Shown one piece after another: positions 20,792 through 33,102 of a stretch of 64,000 bases of DNA. The stretch spans positions 62,001 through 126,000 of the forward strand of contig JYIP02000009.1 in assembly GCA_001051155.2 (NCBI GenBank). The letters run 5' to 3'. The position numbers were made by a program, and so were the translations under genes. This stretch comes from Chrysoporthe austroafricana. Taxonomy: Eukaryota; Ascomycota; Sordariomycetes; Diaporthales; Cryphonectriaceae. The first letter of the stretch is position 1. The number at the start of each line of letters is the position of its first letter. Below the pieces are notes generated by a model that was not told the DNA's origin, did no database searches, and saw only the letters and a list, made by a program, of their open reading frames with translations.

Positions 20792-22844
20792 ATGAATCCA
20801 GCAGGGCAACCGGGCCAGACGGCCCCAGGCCAGGCCGGTCAGCGGAAGATGTTCCGACCGGACGAGATGGACAACCTGCCCCTCGGCGACGCCGAGAAGA
20901 TAAGATACAAGAACGGGCTGCGCGGACTTTGGAGTGTGCTGCAGACGTCTCAGCGAGGCTCTCAAGCGCAGCTGGAGGCCCAGAAAAAGCTCCAGGACTT
21001 CAGCTCGCAGCTCATCTCGAAGATGAGGGCCGCAGGGGCACGCCCTCCAAGCTCTGCGGCTCAGGGGTCCCAGGGGCCTCAGAGCTCGCCGACGACGCAA
21101 GCTGGCGCGGGCTCGAACGCGGCAGCCTCTGCAGGGTCTCCTCCTGTGTCTGCGGGTGGTCAACCTGCCCAGACTGCTGCGTCGACCGGAGGTGCGAACC
21201 CGCAAGCCCAGCCTGCGCAGCCAGCTATCGGAGCGATGAGTGCTCAGCTGCAGGCTCAGATCCGAGGGCACTTGGCACAGATGACCTTCTTTCCGCCGCA
21301 GAATATAGTCGACCAAGGCCCCGAGACAGCGGCAGCGTGGACGAAGACCCAGAGGGAAAAGTACACCAGGGCACTTTATTCGCTGAGCCAGACGGGTGAG
21401 AGGATCAAGGAGATTGATGTGGTCATTAAGCAACTGCAACAGAAGGGCGCAGCCATGACCCCGGAGGAGCAAAAGAAGCTGCAGGAGCTCATGCAGAACA
21501 AGGCCAAGCACCACGAGAATCATGGCGTCGCAAAGCGCTTTGTCGACTCGTTTCGAAAGGAGCAGGTGAACATCAAGGAGGCGAGAGCACAGGCCAACGG
21601 TGGGGCTCAGGATGCCGCTGCGAACCAAGCCGCCCGCAACGGGCCATCGCCACAACAAGCTGGAAACAACTCCAACATGCAACAGCCCAACTCTGGTGTC
21701 GATGCTTCGAAAGCTCAACAGGCTAGTGGTGCGGGACGCCTGCCAGGTGCGAACGGTCAAGCCGGGCAACAACAACCACAGCCTCAACCTTCCCAAGGAG
21801 CTGCCGCTCCTCCCCAGGCTTCACCGGTCTCCGCCGCGCCACCAGCTTCCAGCGCGCCGGCACAGGTAAAAATCGAGTCTGCTGCCGGGGCCCGGCAACA
21901 GCCTGCGCCCCCGCCCCCGGTGAATACCGCGCTCGCGTCCGCAGGTGCGGCAGGGATGCCATCTGCTGGCACGCCAACCCCAACCCAGGTTGCGAGACCA
22001 CCAATAATGCCAAACGCAAACCCCGCGTCTGCCGTGCCACGCCCGCTCTCGCACACAGCTGCTGTTCAGTTCGCAAACCAGGCCCGCAACTCGCAACCTG
22101 GTCATCCTGGCCAGACACCCCAGCAAGGCACTCCTCAGGGCCCAGGCGGAACTCCAGCAAGCGCAGGCGTTATGGGTACAGCACAACCAGGCCACGCGCA
22201 TGCGCACCCCACGCAGCAACCTCAGCCGACTCTCAGCCAAAAGCTTCCCATTCCCAAGCACCTTCCCGAGAAGGCCGCGATGCCACCACAGCCCGTCTCC
22301 ACAAGCCTGGGCGGCATCACCCCCGGTCGTCCGACGTACACGCAGGGAGGTGGCACCCCTGGTGGTGTTATGGGCCAGCCGGTCATACCTAAGATCCCTG
22401 TCGTCCAGATAGAGGGGGAGGGCGAACGCGTCCTGAACCGCAAGAAGCTTGATGATCTGGTGCGCCAGGTGTGTGGTGGGCAGGCGGAGGGTCAAGAGGG
22501 CAACACGTTGACGCCTGAGGTCGAGGAGGTAAGCGTCCTACAGACGAAACAGCCACTATCTGAAAGACCCTACTAATTATCCTTTTCAGTCCATCCTCAG
22601 CCTCGCTGATTCCTTTGTCGACCGTCTCCTCCACGCGGCCTGTTCCAACGCCAAGCAGCGCGGTTCCAAAGTCCTCGAGATCCGCGACATCCAGCTGGTC
22701 TTGGAGCGCACTTACAACATCCGCATCCCGGGTTACTCGTCTGACGAGCTGCGTACTGTCCGCAAGGTGCAGCCTGCGCAGGGCTGGATTACCAAGATGA
22801 GCGCCATCCAGGCTTCCAAGGTCACTGGCAGCCGCGATCTTTAA
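20792..22844 (+). CDS. TAF12: TFIID/SAGA subunit TAF12
   Basis: Histone-fold subunit shared by TFIID and SAGA, pairing with TAF4/Ada1. 663 aa; exons are 20792-22528 and 22590-22844 with a 61-bp phase-0 intron (GTAAGC...TTTTCAG) inside the histone fold. The ATG at 20792 (MNPAGQPGQ) is used; the frame extends six bases upstream only to a TTG. An N-terminal motif [13 protein letters not shown] is followed by a ~400-residue Gln/Pro/Ala-rich disordered region. The C-terminal histone fold runs from [13 protein letters not shown] through [18 protein letters not shown] and [21 protein letters not shown], the strongest family evidence. The long disordered middle is usual for filamentous fungi. Confidence 0.95.
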
Positions 22845-24395
22845 GAATAGCTCGACAAAGTCAGAGAGCGACCTGCGCTGCCTGCGCCAGCATCCCAACC
22901 TCTCAGTCAGGGGGGTGGGGCTTTCTTTTGTCTGGGCCTTGGTTTGCATTTCTCATCCTTCAACTAATGTGACTGAAGCAATAAGGCGTCTCGGGTGGAA
23001 AGGATTCCCAGTCGGATGGTCAAAATTTTCATTGTCTGGCATTTCTAGGGTCACGGTAGGAGGCGTCCAGAGATGCGAGGCTCGTAAATATCGCACAGGG
23101 TCTACGAGGGATGATGGGACGAAGGCAAGCTCAATGACTATGGCGATTCAGATTGGAATTGGTTGAGTGCTGTTTGGGCAAAGTGCTAGGCGGTCTTGCA
23201 GTTTCTGCAAGATCAACAGCTTCCCAAAGTAATCGCAACCAAACTTCAACAACATGCTTCCCAGTGTTTTTTTGATGTGCTGGCTCCACCGAGAGAGGTC
23301 GTAGCATGTGACCTGTGGCAGAGAGTGGCAGGGTGGCAGGGTGGCGGAAGTAGACCAATGATTGGGGGATTACGTCGCGTGAGAGATAAGAGCTCGCATT
23401 GTGTTGCTGATCTCGAATCGCCCCAAGGGTGAGCAGACCTCGTCCGTAGGGAGCATGAGGCAAAACACACTAAGGCATTATGATACAAAGACGCTGCGGG
23501 TACCGAGGCTGAAAGATATGTAAATTCATGGAAATAGTGACGACGACCACAACGGGAACTGAGTACCCTGGTACTCCGTATAGAGGTGTGCGTTCCCGAA
23601 GCTGAGGTTTGACTAATGCTTGGGCAGGCGGCAGGCAAGGCAGGCAGCAGGCAGCGCATGAGAACGTCACCACAGTGGGTCCAGCGCACTGCTGCCGGGC
23701 AAGGTTCAGCGCCCCGGGGGTGGTGGTCCAAGCTGGCACGGCTGGATGATGTGTGCATTTGCTGTGCTGTGCTTGTGCCGGGTCCAAAGTCGCCGCAAGC
23801 CGCCCTTGTGAACCACGCTGCCGCAGGTAGAAAAGTACCTGAGAACACCCCGGCGCCCCACCCCAGCACGGGTATCCTGCTATTACGCTACAGCGCTACA
23901 GCGAGGAGAGACCGAGCAGCTGGCACAATCTTTGACGAGAGCTTGCTGGGCAGCCGGGCCTTCTGCAACCTCAGCCCGTAACCATTCACTCCCATTCCAC
24001 ACCCACCCAGCTATTCCATCCATCCCCAACCGCATCGACAACGCACCCAGCCGCAAACGCCTGCGATTTTCCACAGAGACGACCATCTTTGGGGACCACG
24101 GACGACTTCTCGACCGGCCACCAGGTGACACATCTCTCTACACGTCAACTCCACGAGTCACCCTGCGCTTGCGTTCAGGTCGGGCAGCTGATCTAATCAA
24201 CAACAAGCGCTTGGCCGAGACGGGGTCTGTTCTTGTCTTCACGCCGCCTGCGTTCGTTCGCTCGCTCGCCCGCCTTCCCTTGGACACTACGCCTTGACGG
24301 GTCGCCCTGGTTCCGACCTCTACAGCACCGACCTGCCAACCCCCGCCTGCCGACACCTCCCGACAGCAGCCGCTCTCCCAGCAAACCTCCCGAAC
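22845..24395. other. Intergenic / RPN3 promoter and leader
   Basis: No gene is seen in about 1.55 kb. A 207-codon minus-strand open frame (23246-23869) has no domain character. Confidence 0.5.
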
Positions 24396-26324
24396 ATGCC
24401 CGGAAAGACACCCAACAGCAACGGGAAAGAGCCCGTCGAGAACGGCGGCTACCCAGGCAGCAAGGACATCGAGATGAAGGACGACGCCTCGTCACTCAAG
24501 GGCAAGGGCAAGAAGGGCGTCAAGGATGGCGACGAAGAGATGACCGTCGTCGTGCCCATCTCCAAGAAGCAGTCCTCCGCGCCCCCACCAAACGACGCCG
24601 ATGGCGACGTGAGTATGGAGGATACCGAGAAGGATGGAGAGGTCAAGGTCGACCCTGTCGCCCAGACCGTATCAGGTATATATTATCTCTCTCTCCAGAC
24701 CTCTGCCCGACCCGGTGTCGGCTACTTTACCCGAGCTTGATGCTGACTCTCCGACCCCCCGGATGCAGATATCAAGAGCAACTTCGCACTCCTCGACCGA
24801 GCTGTCGCCCTCTTCGACGCCAGATTCTCCCTGCGAGCACTGCGATCTGTCTCCTCCATCCGCAAACGACTCACCCCAGACATTCTCGCCCAGGTCATTG
24901 TCGAGACCTTCCCCGCCACAGTGACGTCCGGGAATGTCGCGAAGCAGCTCCTGATCGCCCTCGGCAGGGAACACATGCCCTTAGGACGCCAGCCGGGTTT
25001 CGAGTCTGAGGCCGATGGTGAGCTCAAGGCTCCCGCTAAGAACGGTAGCAAGAAGGACACCAAAGAAATCATCCCCGAGATCGACATCTTCCTGGGTATC
25101 CTGATCCAGGTCTACCTGTATGACACCAAGCAGTTCCAGCACGGTGCCGACTTCTCAAGCTACCTGTCCGACCGCATCCGCACCCTAAACCGCAGAACGC
25201 TAGACTCGCTGTCCGCCAAGGTTTACTTCTACTACTCTCTGTTTTGCGAGAACATCGCGCCGCTGCCTCCATCGCCCCAGTCCCCGATCATTGCCCTCCG
25301 ACCTACCCTGCTCGCGGCCCTGCGGACGGCGGTCCTGCGGAAGGACATCGATATCCAGTCGTCGGTCATCGTCTTGCTGCTCCGAAACTACCTGCTCATG
25401 TCCCACATCAACCAGGCCGACCTGCTCGTCTCGCACACGCAATTCCCTGAGAATGCCGCCAACAACCAGGTCGCACGTTTCCTCTACTACCTCGGCCGCA
25501 TCCGCGCGATTCAGCTGCGCTACACCGAGGCCCACGAGCACCTGACCGCCGCCACCCGCAAGGCCCCGTCAAGTATGTGCGCTCTCGGCTTTTCCCAGAC
25601 TGCCACCAAGCTCCTGCTGGTCGTCGAGCTGTTGATGGGTGACATCCCCGACCGCGCGACGTTCCGTGTTGCCTCGATGGAACAGGCACTGCACCCTTAC
25701 TTCCTCCTGGTGCAGGCCGTGCGCGTCGGCAACCTGGAGGACTTCGAGACGACGATCGCTGACCACGCCGACACCTTCCGGCGCGACGGTACGTACACGC
25801 TGATCCTGCGCCTGCGGCAGAACGTGATCAAGACCGGCATCCGCATGATGTCGCTGTCCTATTCCCGTATCTCCCTGCGGGATATCTGCATCCGTCTGCA
25901 TCTCGGTAGCGAGGAGTCTGCAGAGTACATCGTTGCCAAGGCGATCCGCGACGGCGTCATCGAGGCCACACTGGACCGCGAGCACGGGTTCATGAAGAGC
26001 AAGGAGACGGGCGATGTCTATGCCACGCGCGAGCCGACGGAGGCGTTCCACGATCGTATCCGGGCGTGTTTGGCGCTGCATGATGAGAGCGTCAAGGTAT
26101 GTGCACTCTACTTCCCACCCTAGCCGACCGCAACGTACAGTCGTGCCATGCAGAGATAGCTAACATGTGTGATGTGACAGGCCATGCGCTTCCCCATGAA
26201 TCAGCACCGCCTCGAGCTCAAGAACGCACAAGAGGCTCGCGAGCGCGAGCGCGAGATGGCTAATGACATACAGGAGGGCGATCTGGACGAGGATGACCTG
26301 GGTGGTGAGTTTGACGGCATTTAG
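24396..26324 (+). CDS. RPN3: 26S proteasome regulatory subunit Rpn3
   Basis: Lid subunit of the 19S regulatory particle (PCI family, mammalian PSMD3). 583 aa; exons are 24396-24675, 24769-26096 and 26181-26324. Intron 1 (93 bp) joins VS-D-IKSNFALLDRAVALFD; intron 2 (84 bp) joins ESVK|AMRFP. The N-terminal ~90 residues are a charged disordered tail. The body has the TPR-like helices and PCI winged helix (SLSYSRISLRDICIRL, AEYIVAKAIRDGVI). The C terminus AMRFPMNQHRLELKNAQEARERERE followed by an acidic end is diagnostic of Rpn3. All junctions keep the frame and no lesion is seen. Confidence 0.96.
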
Positions 26325-27035
26325 ACCGGCGACCGAGCAGGTAGATGACTGAGAGGAGAGTGCGAGAGGAGGGGACGAGAGAAAGAGCATGGTGGCAAGA
26401 CACTGACACAACAACTTCAAGACCCTGTAATAAAATGAAATACATGTGTTATTGGTTTTCGTTTTTTCTGTCCGCCCCCGCCCCGGCCCCCTTCTATCTT
26501 CCTTTACGCGGCACTTATTGCCTTCATGATCACACTATTGTCTTTTCCTGAACGACACGGTGGTTTGGCCCAACGGCTTCGGCAATCGACCTTGGGCAGT
26601 CTTTCACGCTAGTACTTATTGGTTCTTACATCCGCCTTGTACATTTCCTGTACCTTGTTGAGGAACGATAAGGGAGGTTGGGGGAGAAATGGCCTCGATT
26701 TGAACCTGCAAAGCGAGACAAAGCAGACACTTGAGAGGAAGATCGTTGACATTGCTGGCTCCGGGCTGATAGATGGGTCGTTGTGGATGCTTCCATGGGA
26801 GGCAATGGATATCACAGAAGGACGCGGAGGAGTGTATTGGAACGGATGCAAGGGATAAATTAGCTGGCAGGCGAGCATCCAGAATACTACCTACGGTGAG
26901 CACGCGAACAGGCATGGTGCACGAACTGTGCTTGACCTTCTCCCCACATTAGGACTTTCCCCTCCGCAGCCCCTCCTCTCTATCCAAAGCCGTCACGGTC
27001 TCCGCCAGGACGACCCAGGCAAAAGCACCCCCCAT
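26325..27035. other. Convergent intergenic region
   Basis: About 0.7 kb of 3' flanks between RPN3 and the aldo/keto reductase. No gene is seen. Confidence 0.5.
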
Positions 27036-28470
27036 CTACAGCGGCGGCGTGTCCACAAAAGTATCAGCCATGGACAGGCTCCTCGCGCCGACGGCGCCGC
27101 CCATCTCGCCGATCTTGGCCCGGACCACCGCGTCCTCCGGGGCCCCCATGGCGACGCCCAGCGCGCCCAGGTTCTGCTCCAGGTACGCGGCGTTCTTGGT
27201 GCCGGGGATGGGGAAGAAGTCGTCGCCCTGCGCCAGGATCCAGGCCAGCACGGCCTGCGCGGGCGCGCACCCCTTGGCGGCCGCGAGGTCCTCGAAGACG
27301 CGCACCAGCTCGACGTTGCGGGGGAAGTTGGCGGGCTGGCAGCGCGGCATGAGGCGGCGGAGGTCGCTGGGCTCGAAGTCGTCGAGGGATTTGTACCTGG
27401 AGAATCACCCCGAGTGAGTCCATCTGCTCAGCTGGTGGGTCGTTCTCTTCTTTTGTCGCCCGGGCTCAGGGTGAGTGTTGAATATGTGTTTGGGAAAAGA
27501 AGGGGGGGGGGGGGGGTTGTTGCAAGGCATACCTTCCGGTCAGGAAACCCCTGCCGAGGGGAGAGTACGCCACGACTGCGACGCCGAGCTCGCGGCACGT
27601 GGCGAGGAGGTTCGTGCCGGCCTCGCTCTCGATGTCGAGTGTCCAGGGATTGTACTCGATCTGCACGGCGGCGATGGGATGGACGGCGTGCCCGCGGCGG
27701 AGGGTCGCGGAGGAGCACTCCGAGAAGCCGATGTGCCTGATCTTCCCCTCCCTGTCAGGGCAGAGTGTCCATCCGTCAGCCGTGGTCTTTTCTTCTTGAC
27801 TTGTTCCCATTTATTTTCTCCACAAAGCGATACTATTTCCGAAGCCTCGAGTCCGGCCGAGTGATCACAAAGGGATCATAGCAGGAGAAGTATAGAGAGA
27901 GAAAGATTGCCTTACTGCTTCAACTCCACGAAAGCCTCCATGGTCTTCTCCACCGGCGTCTTCTTGTCGAAGCGGTGGACATAAAACAGGTCGATGTACT
28001 CCGTCCCGAGCTTCTCGAGGCTCTCCTCGCACGACCTCCGGCATAGCTCGGGCGTGCTGTCGATCGTCCACGACAGCTTGCCGCCCGCGCTGGGGCTCAT
28101 CCCGAGCCCGAACTTGGTCGCTAGGAAGATGTCCGCGCGCCGCTCCGGGTGCAGCCGGAGCCACTTGCCGATGAGCACCTCGCTGTCGCCGTAGGCGTGC
28201 GCCGTGTCCCAGAAGGTCGCGCCGAGCTCCCAGGCGCGGTCGAGGACCTTCAGCTGCTCCTCCTCGGATCTAGCTAGCATGTTAGTGCATGTGTGTGTGC
28301 GCGTGTTTGGTTTAGTTGGTGAACGGGACGGGTTGTTGATTCGGGGGGGGGGGGACTCACGGAATCGCGCCGTAGTTGACGCTCAAGCCCATCGTTCCGA
28401 ACCCCAGTCTGGGCACCTGTGGTCCGTCCCTGCCTAGCTGGCGGGTGGGAAGATTCTGAGGGGGAGACAT
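27036..28470 (-). CDS. Aldo/keto reductase
   Basis: NADPH-dependent aldehyde/ketone reductase (347 aa). Four exons: 28470-28361, 28269-27916, 27751-27533 and 27396-27036, all joining in phase 2. The catalytic tetrad is visible: Asp58 ([10 protein letters not shown]), Tyr63, Lys89 (FLATKFG) and His135 (LFYVHRFD). Cofactor-side motifs are [15 protein letters not shown] and [16 protein letters not shown], and the C-terminal [15 protein letters not shown] is typical. It resembles the AKR13/YakC-like group by overall motifs; the substrate is unknown. Two introns carry long poly-C tracts (on the transcript), unusual for splice-proximal sequence. Single gene, no cluster context. Confidence 0.93.
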
Positions 28471-31400
28471 TGTGGAATGTGCGTGACTTTTGGGTGGTAG
28501 AGCCGGGGGAAATGTGACGACACGGAGATTCTTTATTGATGGCACCAATCTTAGTGCTTTTGTGACGCGCAGAAACATTGTCGCCCATTGGAGGGGCTTG
28601 CGACCCTTTTTATACTTAGTCCAGATATGTCGAACGGGTGGCAGATATATATGGCGAGGCTCTATGAAGTCTGCTCTCCATGTCGGCTTTAAGTGGCCGG
28701 TCTTACCCAAAGCCGATATTCTCCAGTTCATTCCGTTACGTCCTTGCTGACGATCTACGAGCACTGGAAAGATTTCAAATTAGTTCTTCCATGTCACCAG
28801 CATGAATAATCAGGACCCAATAGATGTTGTGGAAGGAATGGGGGTGGTTCTCATTATGGTTGACGTTGTGGCCGTTGTGGAGGGAAGAATCCATATCACA
28901 ACTCCAAAGGAGGCAATCACCTCCAGCTGACGCAGAATGATCTGTCGTCTACGTAGTTCGGACTCACACCCATGCGTGCGGCTTAGTCACTTCCATAGAT
29001 CCTGGCCCGAATTCATTGATGATCTGTTAATAGTTGACTGATGACAAGAGCGGTGTACGCGCCAGTGACACTGGTGTCTTTCGCGGGGTCTTGTCTCTCG
29101 AGACTCTTCAGCGGCCTATACTTCTCATAAAGATACGACATGTCATAATAAACTCTGTAGCGAGTCCCTGTCAGTGTCTGGCCTCAGGCCACGAGTGGGC
29201 AGGCTGTTCGCATTTGCCTCGATGGGCTACCCATTTAGTCGGTATAGATATTTCACAGGGGATTCTAGTCGTCCCACTCCTCTACCGGATTCAATTTCGC
29301 GCTGGTAGGGGCACGTGTTATGTAGGCAAGTTGAAGTAGAACGCCCACGAACACCTCCACTGCTGCTACGAGGTGTTAGGAGACTTCGCTCGCTCGCTTG
29401 TCGTTATTTGGCTACCACGCGAACACCTGGAGAGGCTAGCCGGTACTCGCCATCCAAAACTTCATCTCTTTATGTGCGTACGTGCCGCCTGGGTCCAAGA
29501 CAACGAGACCACCTGTTTCCATGGTCGATGCCGATGTTCCTTTCCCAAAGATTGCCGGCATTGTACAGTTTATTATTTTCGGGCGGCCAGGTTGTCTTAG
29601 AACCATACGACGAGACCATATATGACCAAAAAAGATACAGAGAAGTAACAAAAACGGAAAGAGAAAAAGTGAACTCACGGGATAGCGCTGGGGTTATACT
29701 CTTGCCATTACAATGCAATGCCCTTCTTTATCATATCTGAAGACGTCCCGCAGCTGATTTGTGAAGTATCTGGCTCAATTGTGCTCTCATAATGCTATTA
29801 TCCTCTACACGCTACGGGTACCGGATGGCCGAACGTGCCGTTCGGCCATGTGCCATGATGCTCACCGCAACCAACAGGCTTAGGGACGAAGTCCTAACAA
29901 TGCTATTCATTTTTGATGCGGGCTGATATTCTTCATATGTCAAAGTGCGTGCTCCTTTTCGTGATGCACACTTGAGAAAATATCTCAGAACCATCTTCTC
30001 GCAACGTCACCTAGACCTTAGTAGTCTTCGTCCATGCTGACATCCCCGAAGTCTTTGTTGATACAACGTGGGGTCTTTAAGGTATGGCTGCTTGTTCTAT
30101 GGTTAATCAACATAATGCCGTACCGCAACTACGACCAGAACCTGGAGTCGACCCACCACACGAAGCACAAAATATTACTGCCACGGATGGTGTCTGGCAG
30201 GGCGAAAGGGGAACGGATTATTCTGGCTAGGTTGTCGATATGCCACATAGATTTGTTGCAAAGTATCTACTTTCCTTTCCGGATGGTTGTTGGAAGGAGC
30301 ATACCGGAGAGTGAGCAGAACTCAAAGCTTGTGCGCATCAAGAGCAACAGGACGGGGACCTCAACAATTCCCCAATGAGAAAGCTCGTCGGTGTGTCATA
30401 TGGACTCCTATGTTGGCCTTTGTCTGGGTTCTCAATTTTAAGGTGAGTAAGTTTGGATCACCTTTCTGCCCTTCACCAACAGTATCTTCTCGTCCTCTGA
30501 CAACACGGGCCCTAGAATGTTGCAATCCCGCTGTGTCTTCAATTCATTGCTGGACTATGCCTGCTACTGGACGTCAGTGTGAGTTCTTCACACTCGCATC
30601 AGAATGCTCTATTAGGCTGCCTGATAGAAATGGTGAAGGTATACAACACGCTCCTGGCAGAAAAGAACCATCGCTCGCCGCGGTGGCACAGGCGTCAAGT
30701 AACGTTGTGTGCTGCGCTCTGGCTGCTATCACGGTTGTCTTCCTGCAGGATTTGATATGTCCGGCTTGTGTCTCGCTGCAATGGGACTGCTTTTTATTGA
30801 CTATCACCTAGGAGCAGCGTGGAGGCAGGGCTGCAGCAATCCATTACTAGAGAGGCAGTAAGCCCCTTAGGACGGCTATAGAGACCTATGCATGGCATTT
30901 CACGACATAATCGTTCCTCTTGAAGATGCTGCCGCTAGGCAGTTCGAGTTAAGCTTCGCTTTTCCGTAGATGCGCTGAGACTCGGTGTTGAGAAACATGG
31001 CAATTTGGGATATCAAGTCATCATGCAACAAGGATTTTGTCCTCACGCGGACCAGTGGTCGGAGGAGAGGCCTTCGCGCTCTCTGAGATGTGGTGCCCAG
31101 AAGTTCGAGGGGCTGGGTGTGGAGAGGAGGGCGTGACCTGTGGAGGCACACGAAGACAGCATCCAGGGGACGAGCCAGTTTTTTTCGTCGGCTTAAGAAG
31201 GTCGTCAGGTTGTCGGTCGTGAGGAGGACAGATACGGAGGCGCGGGGAGATGACCATCGTTTCGTTGGGCCGAACACATTCCTTCTCGGTATCTTCCCTT
31301 CGCTCGATCCTGCTGAAGCTGCTGTTTCTCGATGCTTGCTGACCGATTGACCATCCTGGACGAGTAGTGAGTGGGACACACTGGGATCCGATTAGACGTC

Positions 31401-33102
31401 CTGGTCCGGGGAAGGCGATGATCTAGACGAGGCTTTCGGGGATCAAGAGCCTGGGGGAGCCTGGCCCAAAATAGGCGTCTCTTACTTAGAGGGCCTGTTT
31501 TAAGACAGGGGTCTCCAGCCAGCTCAAATCTCCCCACCGGGTTGTGGCTCAGGATGGGATGTCAGCCTCGGAGTGGATCCCCCCTCTTGGTGCTTGCTAT
31601 CCAGATCAGATCTTGTCGGCGTCGGGCGGGCCTGTTCGTGCCAGGGAAAAAAGAAGGCGAGGCGGGCTGCGGGTGGTGAAGACGACGAGGAGGAACATGG
31701 GCGGCGCCCCCGTGCAGGAAAACAAGAAAGGAAGGCTTGTGATGGCAGCCAGGGCCTGGACAAAGGCAGCGTGGGGAGGACGAGGCGGTCGTATTTACTT
31801 CCAGACAGACGTCAGCGGGGTGCAGGGTCCCGGCGCGGCCCAGCCTTCGAATTTCCTACGCAGCGGACAGGGAGGCTGGGGAGGACACACGAGGTGGGCT
31901 CTGGTTGGCGCTACGTCATGCAGGAACCCCAGCAGGGTGGGCCCGTCCCGCCGGCGCTAGGCCCAGAAGGGCGCTGTTGCTCTCCCAACGACGTGGGCTT
32001 GTTTACACGCCTGGCGCTGCTGGACCAGTCTCGTCCTGCCACCAGCCTCAGGAGCTAGCCTGGTGAACTGGCGAGGTCCATTGGGCACGCGGCGGGTGAC
32101 GGCCCAGCAGCAGCATCCTACCGTTGCCCAGTGAGAAAGACAGAGAGAGAGAGAGAGAGAGAGAGTGAGGGCGGCGGCATTGGCATCCCATCCCACCCGT
32201 TGCTGCGACCACGGCTGCCCGCCGCTAGCTAGCGAGCTACCTAGCTACCTCGCCGTCACGACCAGGGAACAAAAAAAAGAGGAAGAAATCCAGTGGCGCA
32301 GGTCCCGGCAGAATCTCGCCAGCCCATCGCGCATCGTGCATCCACCCCCTACCCACCGCGGCTGCCGGGAACTCTATCGCACATCCACCCTCCCAGGCAT
32401 CCCCAGGTCAAAGCCTCTTTTCTTGCAAGGTGCAGCGGCTCGGGGCTGCATGACATGACGGCGTTCCATCCGCCAGCCTCCCAGCCACCGTCTTGACGGA
32501 CTCGAATCCGCCAGCCTGCAGCACAAGCTGCAACCAAACACAAGGGGAAAACCTGCAGACCTGCAGCCTTCCTTCTTTCCCATCTCTTCTCCCTCATGCT
32601 CCATGCTCCCCACGCTCCGTGCCCCATACTACTGCCCTACAGTTTAGTTAGCTGCCCGCAGACGGACGGACTCGAACTCCTCGCCCTCCAGCCCGCGGCT
32701 CAGGTCTCACTCACATCTCTCTACCTGCACACCTACCTCAAAACTCACCTTACCCAACCCTCGACGTACCTGTGCGTCGACTACCCGCTGACCGCGTCGT
32801 GACCACGTCGAGCCGGCCAGACACTGTCTGTCACACGCTCCGCGCCGACGACCGCGACGCTGCTGCTGCTGCTGCTGTCGCTGCCCTCGCCTCCAGCCAG
32901 ACCTCGCGCGAGCATCTGAACAGCGGACCCACCTCGGCATCCACGGGCTCTGGGGGACGGATCAGCACCCACGGTTTGCGCTGCAGGGCGCCCCGTCGTC
33001 CCGCCGACTCTCCGACGGAGGTCGGGTTAGGGAGTACCAGAAGAAAGAAGAAGAAGATCGAGGCGGCGCTGAGGACGCAGAGAGAAGGCGGCCGGTGACA
33101 AG
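28471..33102. other. 4.6-kb gene-poor region
   Basis: I could not build any exon chain here. 28.5-31 kb has balanced composition with only short frames. 31.5-33.1 kb is GC-rich with simple repeats (GA tract at 32142, CTAG-rich stretch near 32225-32252, GCT run near 32859-32878) and probably contains the promoter and leader of the Fig1 gene. Degraded transposon sequence in the first part cannot be excluded. Confidence 0.4.
32142..32165. repeat. (GA)n microsatellite
   Basis: About 12 perfect GA units, roughly 940 bp upstream of the FIG1 start. Confidence 0.9.
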
